A DNA stretch of 64,000 nucleotides from Microbacterium ulmi (GTDB lineage: Bacteria; Actinomycetota; Actinomycetes; Actinomycetales; Microbacteriaceae): contig NZ_JAAOZF010000001.1 of the NCBI RefSeq assembly GCF_011759705.1, positions 500,247-564,246 of the forward strand, given 5' to 3'. Of the stretch, positions 31,107 to 40,504 are shown piece after piece. A program made the position numbers and the translations under genes. Within the stretch, counting starts at the first letter, position 1, and every line of letters begins with the position of its first letter. The notes beneath the pieces were generated by a model, which was not told the DNA's origin, ran no database searches, and worked only from the letters and a program-made list of their open reading frames with translations.

Positions 31107-33110
31107 TCAGCGCCGGCCGGTTCCGAAGATGCCCCTGATCACTCCGTTCAGCAGCGTCTGCGTCGTCTTCGAGTTGAGCACCTGCTCGAGACCCGATTTC
31201 GGCGCGCGACTGGAGGTGCGGCTCGTGCCGCCGGTCTTGCGCAGGAGACGCTCGTACTCCTGCTGCGCCTTCTTGTCGGCCGCCGCCTGGGCCTTCTCGA
31301 TCGCGGCCTGCTGCTTCGCGTGCTCGGCATCCGCCTTCGCCTTCGCGAGCGCGGCCTCCTCGGCGGCCGCCGCCTCCTCCGCCGCGTTCATCTTGGCCGT
31401 GAGGATCTCGCGCGCCGACTCGCGGTCGATCGCCGTGCCGTACTTCGCGAGCAGGGGCGACGCGTGCACGGCGCGCTCGATGTCGGGATCGGGGGTCGGC
31501 GACATGAGGCCCTGCGGCGCGCGCAGGCGGGTCCACGCGACAGGCGTCGGCGCGCCCTTCTCGCTCATGACGGTGACGATCGCCTCGCCCGTGCCGAGCT
31601 CCTGCAGGACGCGTTCGAGGTCGTAGCCGCTGGTCGGATAGGTGCCGACGGTCGCGCGCAGGGCCTTCGCATCGTCGGGCGTGAAGGCGCGCAGGGCGTG
31701 CTGCACGCGCGATCCGAGCTGCGCGAGCACGGAGGAGGGCACGTCCTTCGGCGTCTGCGTCACGAAGAAGACGCCGACGCCCTTCGACCGGATGAGCCGT
31801 ACGGTCTGCGTGATGGCGGCGAGGAAGTCCTTCGACGCGTCCGCGAACAGCAGGTGCGCCTCGTCGAAGAAGAAGACGAGCTTGGGCTTGTCGGCATCCC
31901 CCACCTCGGGGAGGATCTCGAACAGCTCCGCGAGCAGATACATGAGGAACGTGGAGAACAGCGCCGGCTTGTCGACGACCCCGGGCACCTCGAGCAGGGA
32001 GATGACCCCGCGGCCGTCTGCGGCGACGCGGAGGAAGTCGCGCACGTCGAACTCGGGCTCGCCGAAGAACACGTCGGCGCCGTCGTCGGCGAACGTGATG
32101 AGCTCGCGCAGGATGACTCCAGCGGTGGCGGCGGAGAGGCCCCCGAGGTCCTTGAGCTCGGCCTTGCCCTCATCGCTCGTGAGCCAGCTCAGCACGGCAC
32201 GCAGGTCGGACAGGTCGACGAGGGCGAGCCCGTTCGCGTCGGCGTAGTGGAAGACGAGGCCGAGGCTCGACTCCTGCGTCTCGTTGAGCCCCAGGACCTT
32301 GCTCAGCAGCAGGGGTCCGAACCCGCTCACCGTCGCGCGCACGGGAACGCCCTTGCCGATTCCGCCGAGCGCGAAGTACTCCGTGACGGATGCCTCGGCC
32401 CTCCACTCCTGCCCGATCGCGCGGGTGCGCTCGAGGAGCTTCTCGTTGGCCTCTCCCGGGGTCGCGACGCCGGAGAGGTCGCCCTTGATGTCGGCGGCGA
32501 ACACCGGCACACCGTTCGCCGCGAGCTGCTCCGCGAGGCCCTGGAGCGTGCGCGTCTTGCCCGTGCCCGTCGCGCCGGCGACGAGTCCGTGCCGGTTCAT
32601 CATCGCGAGCGGGATGCGGATCTGCGCTCGCGGCACGGGGTCGGTGTTCACGAGCGCGCCGAGGTCGAGCGTCGCGTCCTGGAACGTGTAGCCCGCGACG
32701 ACTCTCGCGACCTCGTCCGCGTCGAGGGGTCCCTGCCCGGCGACCGCCGCCGCGGGCTCGGACTGTGCCACGGGCTCGGCGGGTGTCGCGGGCTCGGCAG
32801 GTGTCGCGGGCTCGGCAGGTGTCGCGGCGGGCTCGGCCGGCGCGGGCCCGGCCTGCGCGGGCTCTGCGCGTGTCGCCACAGGCTCAGCCGGTGCCGTCGC
32901 GGCACCTGCGCCGGGCGCGAGGACAGGCGCGTGCGTGGAGGCGGGCGGAGGGGCGACGGATGCCGCGGCCGCCGCAGCCGCCTCCGCGGCGGCGAGCGCG
33001 GCCTTCGCCTGCGCGGCTCTCAGCTGTGCTTCGGCGGCCTCCGCCTCGGCACGCAGGCGTGCGAGCTCGGCTTCTGCAGCGGCGACGGCGGGGTCGTGGG
33101 AGCCGGTCAT
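31107..33110 (-). CDS. HerA-like (DUF853) ATPase
   Basis: A 667-residue protein of the helicase HerA-like/DUF853 family. Residues 1-130 are Ala/Glu-rich, with a coiled-coil-like start and PAEPAT repeats. The ATPase has Walker A GATGTGKT (179-186), ADIKGDLSG, KLVFFFDEAHLLF as Walker B, and VFFVTQTPKDVPSSVLAQLGSRVQHALRAF. The C-terminal part is helical and Lys/Ala-rich (about residues 560-620). Relatives are hexameric DNA pumps, but the role of DUF853 proteins is not established. No NurA partner is nearby. TAGGCT 6 nt before the ATG suggests a leaderless mRNA. Confidence 0.9.
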   Translation of the reverse strand: MTGSHDPAVAAAEAELARLRAEAEAAEAQLRAAQAKAALAAAEAAAAAAASVAPPPASTHAPVLAPGAGAATAPAEPVATRAEPAQAGPAPAEPAATPAEPATPAEPATPAEPVAQSEPAAAVAGQGPLDADEVARVVAGYTFQDATLDLGALVNTDPVPRAQIRIPLAMMNRHGLVAGATGTGKTRTLQGLAEQLAANGVPVFAADIKGDLSGVATPGEANEKLLERTRAIGQEWRAEASVTEYFALGGIGKGVPVRATVSGFGPLLLSKVLGLNETQESSLGLVFHYADANGLALVDLSDLRAVLSWLTSDEGKAELKDLGGLSAATAGVILRELITFADDGADVFFGEPEFDVRDFLRVAADGRGVISLLEVPGVVDKPALFSTFLMYLLAELFEILPEVGDADKPKLVFFFDEAHLLFADASKDFLAAITQTVRLIRSKGVGVFFVTQTPKDVPSSVLAQLGSRVQHALRAFTPDDAKALRATVGTYPTSGYDLERVLQELGTGEAIVTVMSEKGAPTPVAWTRLRAPQGLMSPTPDPDIERAVHASPLLAKYGTAIDRESAREILTAKMNAAEEAAAAEEAALAKAKADAEHAKQQAAIEKAQAAADKKAQQEYERLLRKTGGTSRTSSRAPKSGLEQVLNSKTTQTLLNGVIRGIFGTGRR

Positions 33111-33161
33111 GCGCTCAGCCTAGCGACGGCCCTCTCCGCGCGCCGCGACCCGCACGCAGGC

Positions 33162-33809
33162 TCAGCCGCCGTCGTCACGCCGTGCGAGCTCCCCCGCGAG
33201 CGGCCCCGAGAAGGCCGCCGCGAGCACGAGCGCGACCCCCGCTCCGATGAGCGCGCCGCCGATCGTGTCGCTCAGCCAATGCGCGTGCACGTACGTCCGG
33301 CTGAAGGCCATGCCGGCGATCCAGAGCCCGCCCACGACCGCCACCCACAGGCGGGGGAACAGCACGAGCGCCGCGATCGCGAGGGTCGTGGCGTTCGCGA
33401 CGTGCCCGGAGGGGAACGAGCCGAAGTCGGACACGACGAGGATCTCTTCGGGGCGCGCGCGTCCGAACGTGTGCTTGAGCACCTGGACGACCCCGGCGCT
33501 CGCGGTCGCCGAGACGAGGAAGTACGCGGCAGACCACGGCCGCCGCACCGCGACCAGGGCCGCTGCACCTCCCAGCGGCACGATGACGATGCTGATCCAG
33601 CCGCTGCCGAGCACGTCGAGGACGCGCGAGATCCGCTCGGCCGCCGGGCTCCACCACGCCGCGAGGAGCGTGTTCCATGCGTCGTCGACCACGAAGGCCA
33701 CGTTGCCGCGCAGATAGATCCACGCGCCCAGCGCGACGCCGGCCGCGAGGAGCACGGCGCCCGCGACGGCGAGCACGACCGCACGGCGGCGGGCTGCGGC
33801 ATCCTCCAT
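33162..33809 (-). CDS. PAP2-family membrane phosphatase
   Basis: A 215-residue integral membrane protein of the type 2 phosphatidic acid phosphatase family. The three catalytic motifs are visible: KHTFGRARP (motif 1), FPSGHVANAT (motif 2) and SRTYVHAHWLSDTIGGALIG (motif 3). About six helices are evident. It probably dephosphorylates lipid phosphates such as PA or undecaprenyl pyrophosphate. CACAAT 6 nt before ATG 33809 suggests a leaderless start. It is 50 bp downstream of the HerA-like gene's opposite end, on the same strand, and likely separate. Confidence 0.9.
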   Translation of the reverse strand: MEDAAARRRAVVLAVAGAVLLAAGVALGAWIYLRGNVAFVVDDAWNTLLAAWWSPAAERISRVLDVLGSGWISIVIVPLGGAAALVAVRRPWSAAYFLVSATASAGVVQVLKHTFGRARPEEILVVSDFGSFPSGHVANATTLAIAALVLFPRLWVAVVGGLWIAGMAFSRTYVHAHWLSDTIGGALIGAGVALVLAAAFSGPLAGELARRDDGG

Positions 33810-33911
33810 CGCACCATTGTGCCGGGCCGCCCGCCGTGCGCGGGGCGACGGGCGCGGGGCGAGGAGCACGAGGGTGGTGCGGGTCCGGGCGGGTTCGGCC
33901 ACAATGGGCGG

Positions 33912-34403
33912 ATGACCGCCGTCGTCGATGTCGTGCGCGCCGCCATCGCACCGCTCACCCGCACTCGCGCGTTCCGCCGCTGGGCGCCGCAGGCGCTGCC
34001 TCCCGTCGAACGCGCCCTCACGGCGCTCACGGGCGGTCGCGTCCAGCTGAGCGCGCTGCTCGTGCCGTCGCTCGTCCTGCACACGACGGGAGCGAAGTCG
34101 GGCGAGCCGCGCGATGCGCCCCTCATGTACACGCCGGACGGGCGGGGTCGCGCGATCGTCGCGGGCACGAGCTTCGCGCAGGAACGGCATCCCGCGTGGA
34201 CGGCGAACCTCCTCGCCCACCCGGATGCCGCCATCACCGTCCGCGGCAGGCGGCTCGCCGTGCGCGCGAGCCTCATTCCCGACGACGAGCGGGATGCCGC
34301 GTGGGAGCGCATCGAGCGGCAGTGGCCGGGCTACCGGGGCTACGAGCGGGACTCCGGCCGCACCGTGCGGCTCTTCCTGCTGCAGCCCGTGCGCGAGGAC
34401 TGA
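33912..34403 (+). CDS. Deazaflavin-dependent (DDN-like) nitroreductase family protein
   Basis: A 163-residue member of the F420/DDN nitroreductase family (split beta-barrel). VLHTTGAKSGEPRDAPLMYTPDG and WTANLLAHPDAAITVRGRRLAVRA are the family signature. Mycobacterial Ddn reduces quinones and nitroimidazoles with F420H2; cofactor use here cannot be read. The length matches. CACAAT is 6 nt before the ATG, suggesting a leaderless transcript, mirrored by the divergent PAP2 gene. Confidence 0.88.
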   Translation: MTAVVDVVRAAIAPLTRTRAFRRWAPQALPPVERALTALTGGRVQLSALLVPSLVLHTTGAKSGEPRDAPLMYTPDGRGRAIVAGTSFAQERHPAWTANLLAHPDAAITVRGRRLAVRASLIPDDERDAAWERIERQWPGYRGYERDSGRTVRLFLLQPVRED

Positions 34404-34452
34404 CGCGTCGCCTCGAGCGCGGGATCGGGCGAGGCGGTGCCGGCGGACACCG

Positions 34453-35856
34453 CTACGGCGCGAGGCGCTCGACCGTGCGGGGGCGCACGACGAGCCACAG
34501 CGACAGCAGTCCGACCGCCGCACACGAGACCATGACGGTCGCCATCGTCGTCGCCGTGATGCCGGCGTCGCTCGCGATCCAGCCGACGACGGGAGTGATG
34601 AGACCGGCGACGCCGAAGTTCGTCGCGCCGATGATCGACTGCGCCGTGCCGGCGGCCTTGCCGTGCCTGTCGAGCGCGAGCACCTGCACGCACGGGAACG
34701 TGAAGCCGCACGCCGTCATGAAGACGAACAGCGGCACGATCGTGCCCCACAGGCCGAGGCCCAGCTGGTCGGTCGCGATGATGGCCGCGCCGGCGACGAA
34801 AAGGACACCGGTCGACCACGCGAGCACCCACTGCGGGCCGAACCTCGCGGCGAGGCGCGATGCGGCCTGCACGCCCAGCACGACACCCAGCGAGTTGACG
34901 GCGAACAGGATGCCGTACAGCTGCGCGTCGAAGCCGTAGCCGTCCTGGAAGAGGAACGGCGACGCGGACAGATAGGAGAACAGCCCGCTGAAGGTCATGC
35001 CGCCGATGATGAGGACGCCGATGAAGACGCGGTCGCTGAACACGCTCAGATACCGCTGCCAGACCGTCGTGGCGCCGCGCTCCTGCCGGCGCGCGCGTGG
35101 CAGCGTCTCGGGGATGAAGAAGACGGCCGAGACGAGCATGACGGCGCCGTAGACCGCGAGCACGACGAAGATGCCCCGCCAGGGCATGACCCGCAGCAGC
35201 TGGGATCCGACGAGCGGCGCGAGCACGGGTGCGACGCCCGACACGAGCGCGAGGCGCGAGAGCATGACGACGAGGCGCTTGCCGCCGAAGAGGTCGCGCA
35301 CGATCGCCGCGGCCACGACGCCGCCCGCTGCCGCGCCCGCCCCCATGAGGACGCGTGTCACGGCGAGCAGCTCGAGCGTCGGCGCGAGCGCGGCCGCGAC
35401 GCTCGCGAGCACGTGCAGCGCCGTCACGGCCAGCAGCGGGATGCGGCGTCCGACCTTGTCGCTGAGCGGGCCGACGATCAGCTGACCGAGGCCGAATCCG
35501 ATCATGGTCCCCGTGAGGGTCAGCTGGATCGCCGCCGCCGTCGTGTGGAAGTCGGCCTCCAGCACGGGGAAGGCCGGCAGGTACAGGTCGATCGTGAACG
35601 GGCCGAGCGCCGTGAGGGCGCCGAGAAGGATGACATAGAGGAGCCGGCGGCGGGCCGTGATGGCGTCGCCCGGGTGCAGCACGATCGGGGCGGTCGCGGG
35701 GTTCGACCCGAGCGTGCGGATCGCGCCGGTGCCGCCGCCTTGCGTGCGCGCGGCTGCGGCGGGGGCCGGCTGCGGTGCCGGCTGCGGTGGCGGTACGGGC
35801 GGGTCGAGAGGCTTCGGAACGGGAACGGACGCGGTGTCGGGCAAGGCGGAAGTCAC
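34453..35856 (-). CDS. MFS multidrug exporter, Bcr/CflA family
   Basis: A 467-residue transporter. After a Pro-rich cytoplasmic N-terminus of about 65 residues come twelve helices: LLYVILLGALTALGPFTIDLYLPAFP, the Bcr/CflA opening, VGPLSDKVGRRIPLL for loop 2-3, and GAGAAAGGVVAAAIVRDLF. Bcr/CflA proteins export bicyclomycin, sulfonamides or dipeptides; the specific substrate is unknown. The GTG at 35856 has no clear ribosome-binding site, so the N-terminus is uncertain. A perfect palindrome near the promoter (35954-35969) suggests control by an unlinked repressor. Confidence 0.88.
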   Translation of the reverse strand: MTSALPDTASVPVPKPLDPPVPPPQPAPQPAPAAAARTQGGGTGAIRTLGSNPATAPIVLHPGDAITARRRLLYVILLGALTALGPFTIDLYLPAFPVLEADFHTTAAAIQLTLTGTMIGFGLGQLIVGPLSDKVGRRIPLLAVTALHVLASVAAALAPTLELLAVTRVLMGAGAAAGGVVAAAIVRDLFGGKRLVVMLSRLALVSGVAPVLAPLVGSQLLRVMPWRGIFVVLAVYGAVMLVSAVFFIPETLPRARRQERGATTVWQRYLSVFSDRVFIGVLIIGGMTFSGLFSYLSASPFLFQDGYGFDAQLYGILFAVNSLGVVLGVQAASRLAARFGPQWVLAWSTGVLFVAGAAIIATDQLGLGLWGTIVPLFVFMTACGFTFPCVQVLALDRHGKAAGTAQSIIGATNFGVAGLITPVVGWIASDAGITATTMATVMVSCAAVGLLSLWLVVRPRTVERLAP

Positions 35857-35953
35857 TTCGGTGCGGAGGCGGGATGCGTCGGCAGCGGGCGGACCGTCAG
35901 CTCAGGCGCGTGGCAGCGAATCGCTGGACGAGGGCGCGGCCGGAGGTCGAGGG

Positions 35954-35980
35954 CTCGAATCGATTCGAGCTCTCATGATA
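35954..35980 (-). promoter_or_regulatory. Promoter -10 and overlapping palindromic operator of the Bcr/CflA gene
   Basis: On the minus strand TATCAT (35980-35975) is followed 5 bp later by the perfect 16-bp palindrome CTCGAATCGATTCGAG (35969-35954), covering the expected transcription start. This is a classical repressor site. The rest of the 329-bp gap to 36186 holds nothing else I can name. Confidence 0.6.
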
Positions 35981-36185
35981 CCGGAAAGCGCCGTCCGGTC
36001 GAGAGGCACGGAGGGAGGGATCCGCGCGTCGACGCGCCCCGGAGGCGAGGCGGCCCAGGCTCGTCGGCCCGCGGTCACGTGCGGTTCACAGCCACCTGTC
36101 CGCGTGACGGCTTAGGCTTGTCGAGCCGCGGAGCCGCGGCGTCCTTCCTCCGCCGCCTTCGGGCACCGAGCCGAGATCACAGCGA

Positions 36186-36905
36186 ATGACCCCGACACCC
36201 CCGAGCCCCGCCGAGAAGCGGGCGAGCGGCAACCCTGCCACGCAGGCCAGGATCGCCCAGACCGTCAAGCAGCAGCGCGAGCAGCGGCGCCAGGAGAAGG
36301 TCGCCGAATATCAGCGGATGCTCGCGAAGCGCAAGCGCAGCCGGCTCGTGTGGTGGGTCGTGGGTGGCGCTGCCGCCGTCGTCGTCGTGGCGCTCGTCGT
36401 CGCGTCGATCGTGTTCGCGCCGAAGCCCCCGCCCGAGTACGGCGCGGGCGACAGCACGGGCGTCGACATCGAGGGCGTCCAGACCTTCGAGAACGAGACG
36501 AAGCACGTCGAAGGATCGGTCGACTACGCGCAGACCCCGCCGGCCGGCGGACCCCACAACGCCGTCTGGCTCAACTGCGGCATCTACGACCAGCCGCAGC
36601 AGAACGAGAACGCCGTGCACTCGCTCGAGCACGGCGCCGTGTGGGTCACGTACGACGCTGCGACGGTGTCGGGCGACGAGCTCGCGACGCTGAAGAGTAA
36701 GATGCCGTCGAGCTACGGCATCCTCTCGCCGTACGAGGGCCTCCCCTCGCCGATCGTCGTGAGCGCCTGGAACGCGCAGCTCCAGGTCGACTCCGCCGAC
36801 GATCCGCGCATCGCGGAGTTCTTCACGGAGTACTGGCGCAGCCAGAACGCGCCCGAGCCCAACGCGCTGTGCACGGGCGCGATCGACGGCCCCGGCAAGC
36901 AGTGA
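36186..36905 (+). CDS. DUF3105 membrane-anchored extracytoplasmic protein
   Basis: A 239-residue protein with a Gln/Lys/Arg-rich cytoplasmic start, one membrane helix (about residues 59-78, WWVVGGAAAVVVVALVVASI) and a DUF3105 domain outside. Family marks are YAQTPPAGGPHNAVWLNCGIYD and NAVHSLEHGAVWVTYD, with conserved His and Cys residues that could bind metal, and a closing Cys. The function is unknown. DUF3105 proteins are often encoded beside DUF305 proteins, as here (41 bp downstream), suggesting a shared periplasmic role, possibly copper handling. Confidence 0.88.
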   Translation: MTPTPPSPAEKRASGNPATQARIAQTVKQQREQRRQEKVAEYQRMLAKRKRSRLVWWVVGGAAAVVVVALVVASIVFAPKPPPEYGAGDSTGVDIEGVQTFENETKHVEGSVDYAQTPPAGGPHNAVWLNCGIYDQPQQNENAVHSLEHGAVWVTYDAATVSGDELATLKSKMPSSYGILSPYEGLPSPIVVSAWNAQLQVDSADDPRIAEFFTEYWRSQNAPEPNALCTGAIDGPGKQ

Positions 36906-36945
36906 CGCAGGCCGTGACGCGAACAGTGGCGCGTCCCGTGGCGCC

Positions 36946-37605
36946 ATGAGCGACGACGTGCGCCCGGCGCGGCGGTGGCCGCTCGTCGTGCTCGCCGTCC
37001 TCGCCGCCGCGGCCGTCGCCTTCGCGATCGGCAGGTTCTCGACGTTCGGATCGGGCGCGTCCGGCCCGAACGATGCCGACGCCGGCTTCGCCCGCGACAT
37101 GCAGGTGCACCACGCGCAGGCGGTCGAGATGGCGATGGAGCTCTACCGCAAGACCGGCGACGACGAGCTGCGCACGCTCGCGTACGACATCGCGACCGCC
37201 CAGTCCGCTCAGAAGGGCGAGATGTTCGACTGGCTCGTGCAGTGGGGCCTGCCGCAGTCCGGCGCACCGCTCATGTCGTGGATGACGGATGCCGGCTCCG
37301 GCCACGCGGGCCACACCGGCGCGGACGGCGGCCCGGCGACCGATGCCGACCTCCGCGTCGCGATGGGCATGGCGACGGATGCCGAGCTCGCCGACCTCCG
37401 CGCTGCTGTGGGCCGCGACGCGGACTGCCTCTTCCTCGAGCTCATGATCCGTCATCACGAAGGCGCGATCCCGATGGCCGAGGCCGTCGTCGGTCTCGGC
37501 TCGGTCCCGCGTGTGCGGGCCGTCGCGGAGGGCATGATCGCGAACCAGACCGCCGAGATCGACGCCATGACCTCGGCACAGGAGCGGCTCGGCTGCGCCG
37601 GCTGA
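36946..37605 (+). CDS. DUF305 family protein (CopM-like)
   Basis: A 219-residue protein with an N-terminal membrane anchor (VVLAVLAAAAVAFAIGRF) and a four-helix DUF305 domain. The two signature motifs are DMQVHHAQAVEMAM and MIRHHEGAIPMAEAVV, both with the His-His pair and Met residues of metal-binding relatives such as cyanobacterial CopM. A loop rich in Met, His and Gly separates the halves. It is downstream of the DUF3105 gene and probably in the same operon. Confidence 0.9.
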   Translation: MSDDVRPARRWPLVVLAVLAAAAVAFAIGRFSTFGSGASGPNDADAGFARDMQVHHAQAVEMAMELYRKTGDDELRTLAYDIATAQSAQKGEMFDWLVQWGLPQSGAPLMSWMTDAGSGHAGHTGADGGPATDADLRVAMGMATDAELADLRAAVGRDADCLFLELMIRHHEGAIPMAEAVVGLGSVPRVRAVAEGMIANQTAEIDAMTSAQERLGCAG

Positions 37606-37654
37606 CGCAGCCGGGGCCGGAGTCGCCGGATCGCGACGTCGATACAGTGTTCGC

Positions 37655-38062
37655 GTGAGCGCAGTCGCGCAGCCCCCGAGACGGCCCGTGGTCGTGACGA
37701 TCGTGGTGGCGCTCGTGTACCTCGTCGGCTTCTTCGACGCCGGGATCGGCATCCTCGTCCTCCTCAGTCGCTACCGGGTGCCCGACGACCAGGTGCTCAC
37801 GGTGTCGCTCCTCGGCGCGGGCATCATCCTCTTCGGCCTCCTCGCCGTCGCCGTCGCAGGCGGGGTCGCGCACGGCAGCCGACTGTCGCGCATGCTCGTG
37901 ACGATCTATCTCACGCTGCACGTCATGACGATCGCCTCCGAGCCGGACTGGACGTGGTGGTCGCTCGCGACGCTGGCGCTCGAGATCGCGGTCGTCGTCG
38001 TGCTGTGGACGCCCCCTGCGACGCACTACTTCCGCGCGGCGGCGCTCGCCGCTCCGGTCTGA
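37655..38062 (+). CDS. Small four-helix membrane protein, unknown function
   Basis: A 135-residue protein with four predicted membrane helices (VVTIVVALVYLVGFFDAGIGI, LTVSLLGAGIILFGLLAVAV, MLVTIYLTLHVMTIA, WWSLATLALEIAVVVVLW, approximate). No family is recognised beyond similarity to small actinobacterial integral membrane proteins. GTG 37655 lies 6 nt after TACAGT, a leaderless arrangement. Its 3' end overlaps the converging P-type ATPase by 37 bp. Confidence 0.75.
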   Translation: MSAVAQPPRRPVVVTIVVALVYLVGFFDAGIGILVLLSRYRVPDDQVLTVSLLGAGIILFGLLAVAVAGGVAHGSRLSRMLVTIYLTLHVMTIASEPDWTWWSLATLALEIAVVVVLWTPPATHYFRAAALAAPV

Positions 38063-40495
38063 GCCGCCACCAGCGCCCGCGCGACGAAGCGGCGGTGGAA
38101 GAGCCGCACGACCTCGATCGCCGCGATCACGACGACGATGACGATCGTCAGGAGGATCGCGGCCTCCTCGCCGGGATCGACGAGCTGGAAGAACTCCGTC
38201 GACACCGGGACGGTGAAGATCACGACGAGCGCGACGAACATGGCCCCGATCACGAGCACCTTGTAGCGGTTGAGCGGCCGCGACAGCACCGTCAGCACCC
38301 AGATGCCGACGACGGCGAGGATGATCGTCGAGCCCGTCTTGAGCTGCTCCTCGTCGACGCCGAGCGGACGCAGCAGCAGCGTGTAGGCGGTCAGGCCCCC
38401 CGCGATGATGAGACCCGCAGGGATCGCGAAGCTCAGCGACCGCCGGAGGAACCCCGGGACGTATCGCTGCGTGTTCGGCATGAGCGCGAGGAAGAACGCC
38501 GGGATGCCGATCGTCAGCCCGTCCGTGATGGAGAGCTGCCGCGGCAGGAACGGGAACTCCAGCACGAGCAGCCGAACACGATCGCGAGCGACGTCGCGTA
38601 CGCGGTCTTCGTGAGGAAGAGCATGGAGACGCGCTCGATGTTGGCGATGACCTGACGCCCCTCCGCGACGACGTCGGGCAGATGCGAGAACTGTCCGTCC
38701 AGCAGCACGAGCCGTGCGACGGCCTTGGTCGCAGCCGAGCCCGAGTTCATCACGATGCCGATGTCGGCCGTCTTGATCGCGAGCGCGTCGTTCACGCCGT
38801 CGCCCGTCATCGCGACGGTGTGCCCGTTGTCCTGCAGGGCGACGACCATGCGCCGCTTCTGCTCGGGCGTGACGCGCCCGAAGATGCGCTGCGTCTCGAC
38901 GAGCTCGCGAAGCTCCGCCTCGTCGTCGGGCAGCCGGCGCGCGTCGAAGCCCTCGTCGACGTCGAGTCCCACCTCACGGGCGATCGCCGCGACGGTGCGC
39001 GGATTGTCGCCCGAGATGACGCGGATGCCGACCCCCTGCTGCCGGAAGTACTCCAGGGTCTGCGCGGCGTCCGGCCGCACCTCTTCGCGGAAGGTCAGCA
39101 CGACGGCGGGCGACACGCGCTCGGGGAGCCGCTCCTCCTCGACGTCGGCTGCCGTCAGCGCCGCGCCGGCGTACCCGAGGACGAGGGTGCGGCGACCTGT
39201 CGAGGCGAGTCCCGTGACGACGCGGCCGAGCTCTGAGTCGGCGTCGGAGGCGGCATCCCCGAACACCATCTCGGGCGCGCCCAGCACCCACGTGCCCCCG
39301 ACCCCGTCGAGCCGCACCGCGCTCCACTTGCGTGCGGACGAGAAGGACACAGAGGCGGTCTCGCCGATCGCGTCGGCGGGATACGGCTCGCGCAGGCACC
39401 GAGCCGTCGCGTTGGCGTCGGGCGCCGCGCCGAACCAGCCGAGCGCCGTCTCCCAGCCGGGCGCCGGATCGGCGAGCGGATGCGCCGCGTCGAATTCGAT
39501 CTCCCCCATCGTGAGGGTTCCCGTCTTGTCGAGGCACACGATGTCGACGCGCGCGAGGCCCTCCACCGCGGCAGCTCGTTGACGAGCACCTGCCGTCGTG
39601 CGAGCCGCGCGGCGCCGACGGCGAACGCGATGCTCGTCATGAGGACGAGCCCGAGCGGGATCATGGCGGTCAACGCCGCGACCGTGTTGACGACGGCCTG
39701 CACCCACGACCCCGTCTGCCACGCCGTGCGCCAGCCGCCCGCGACCATCACCTGCGCGTTGAGCACGAGCAGCCCGATCGGCCCGATGCCCCAGCCGACC
39801 CACGTGAGCACGCGATTCACCGACGTCCGCAGCTCGCTCGTCACGAGCGAGAACCTCTTCGCATCGGAGGCGAAGCGGTTGGCGTAGGAGTCCGCCCCGA
39901 TGCGCGTGACCCTCGCAGCGCCCTCGCCCGCCACGACGACCGACCCCGAGAGCGCTTCGTCGCCCGGGCGCTTGTCGACGGCATCCGACTCGCCCGTCAG
40001 CATCGACTCGTCGATCTGCAGCGCTCGCGACCCGACGACCTCGGCGTCCGCCGAGACCTGGTCACCGGCACGAAGGACCAGGATGTCGTCGAGCACGATG
40101 TCGGCAGGGAGCACCTCCGCCTCGTCGCCCTCGCGGCGCACGCGCGCGTGCGGGGCGTTCAGCAGCGCGAGACGGTCGAGCGCGGCCTTCGCGCGGAACT
40201 CCTGGACGCACCCGATGATCGCGTTGGAGAGGGCCGCCAGCCCGAACAGCGCGTCCTGCCATCGCCCCAGCGCGAACAGGACGGCGAAGCACGCGAAGAT
40301 GATGCCGTTGAAGAGCGTGAAGACGTTCGCGCGGACGATGTTCCACGCGCTGCGGCTCGAGTCCGGCGCATACGCGTTCGTGAGGCCCGCCGCGATCCGC
40401 TCGGCGACCTGCGCCGCGGTGAGGCCGACGAGCGGGTCGACGTCGACGTCGACGGATGCCACGGCGACTCCAGGATCGCGGGACGTGGCATCCAT
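38026..40495 (-). pseudogene. Frameshifted P-type cation ATPase (CtpE-like)
   Basis: A P-type ATPase of about 820 residues spread over three frames. The first part (40495 to about 39572) holds TGES and MIPLGLVLMTS. The second (about 39571-38572) holds DKTGTLTMGE, the phosphorylation site, and MTGDGVND. The third (about 38570-38026) holds the last membrane helices. Each junction is explained by one missing base: after CTGCCG near 39570 and after TTCGGC near 38571. It resembles CtpE, a calcium-linked pump of mycobacteria. It may be a decayed gene or an intact gene with two sequencing errors. TAGGGT lies 6 nt before the ATG. Confidence 0.88.
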
Positions 40496-40504
40496 GTGCT
40501 CACC

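Noticed and set aside
29280..34403. 1707-residue plus-strand frame antisense to the FdhF and HerA-like genes
   Set aside because: Only the last 163 codons, the DDN-like gene from 33912, are real.
38514..39803. Separate 429-residue P-type ATPase protein
   Set aside because: It lacks the N-terminal actuator domain, starts in shadow sequence and is the middle part of the frameshifted 38026-40495 gene.
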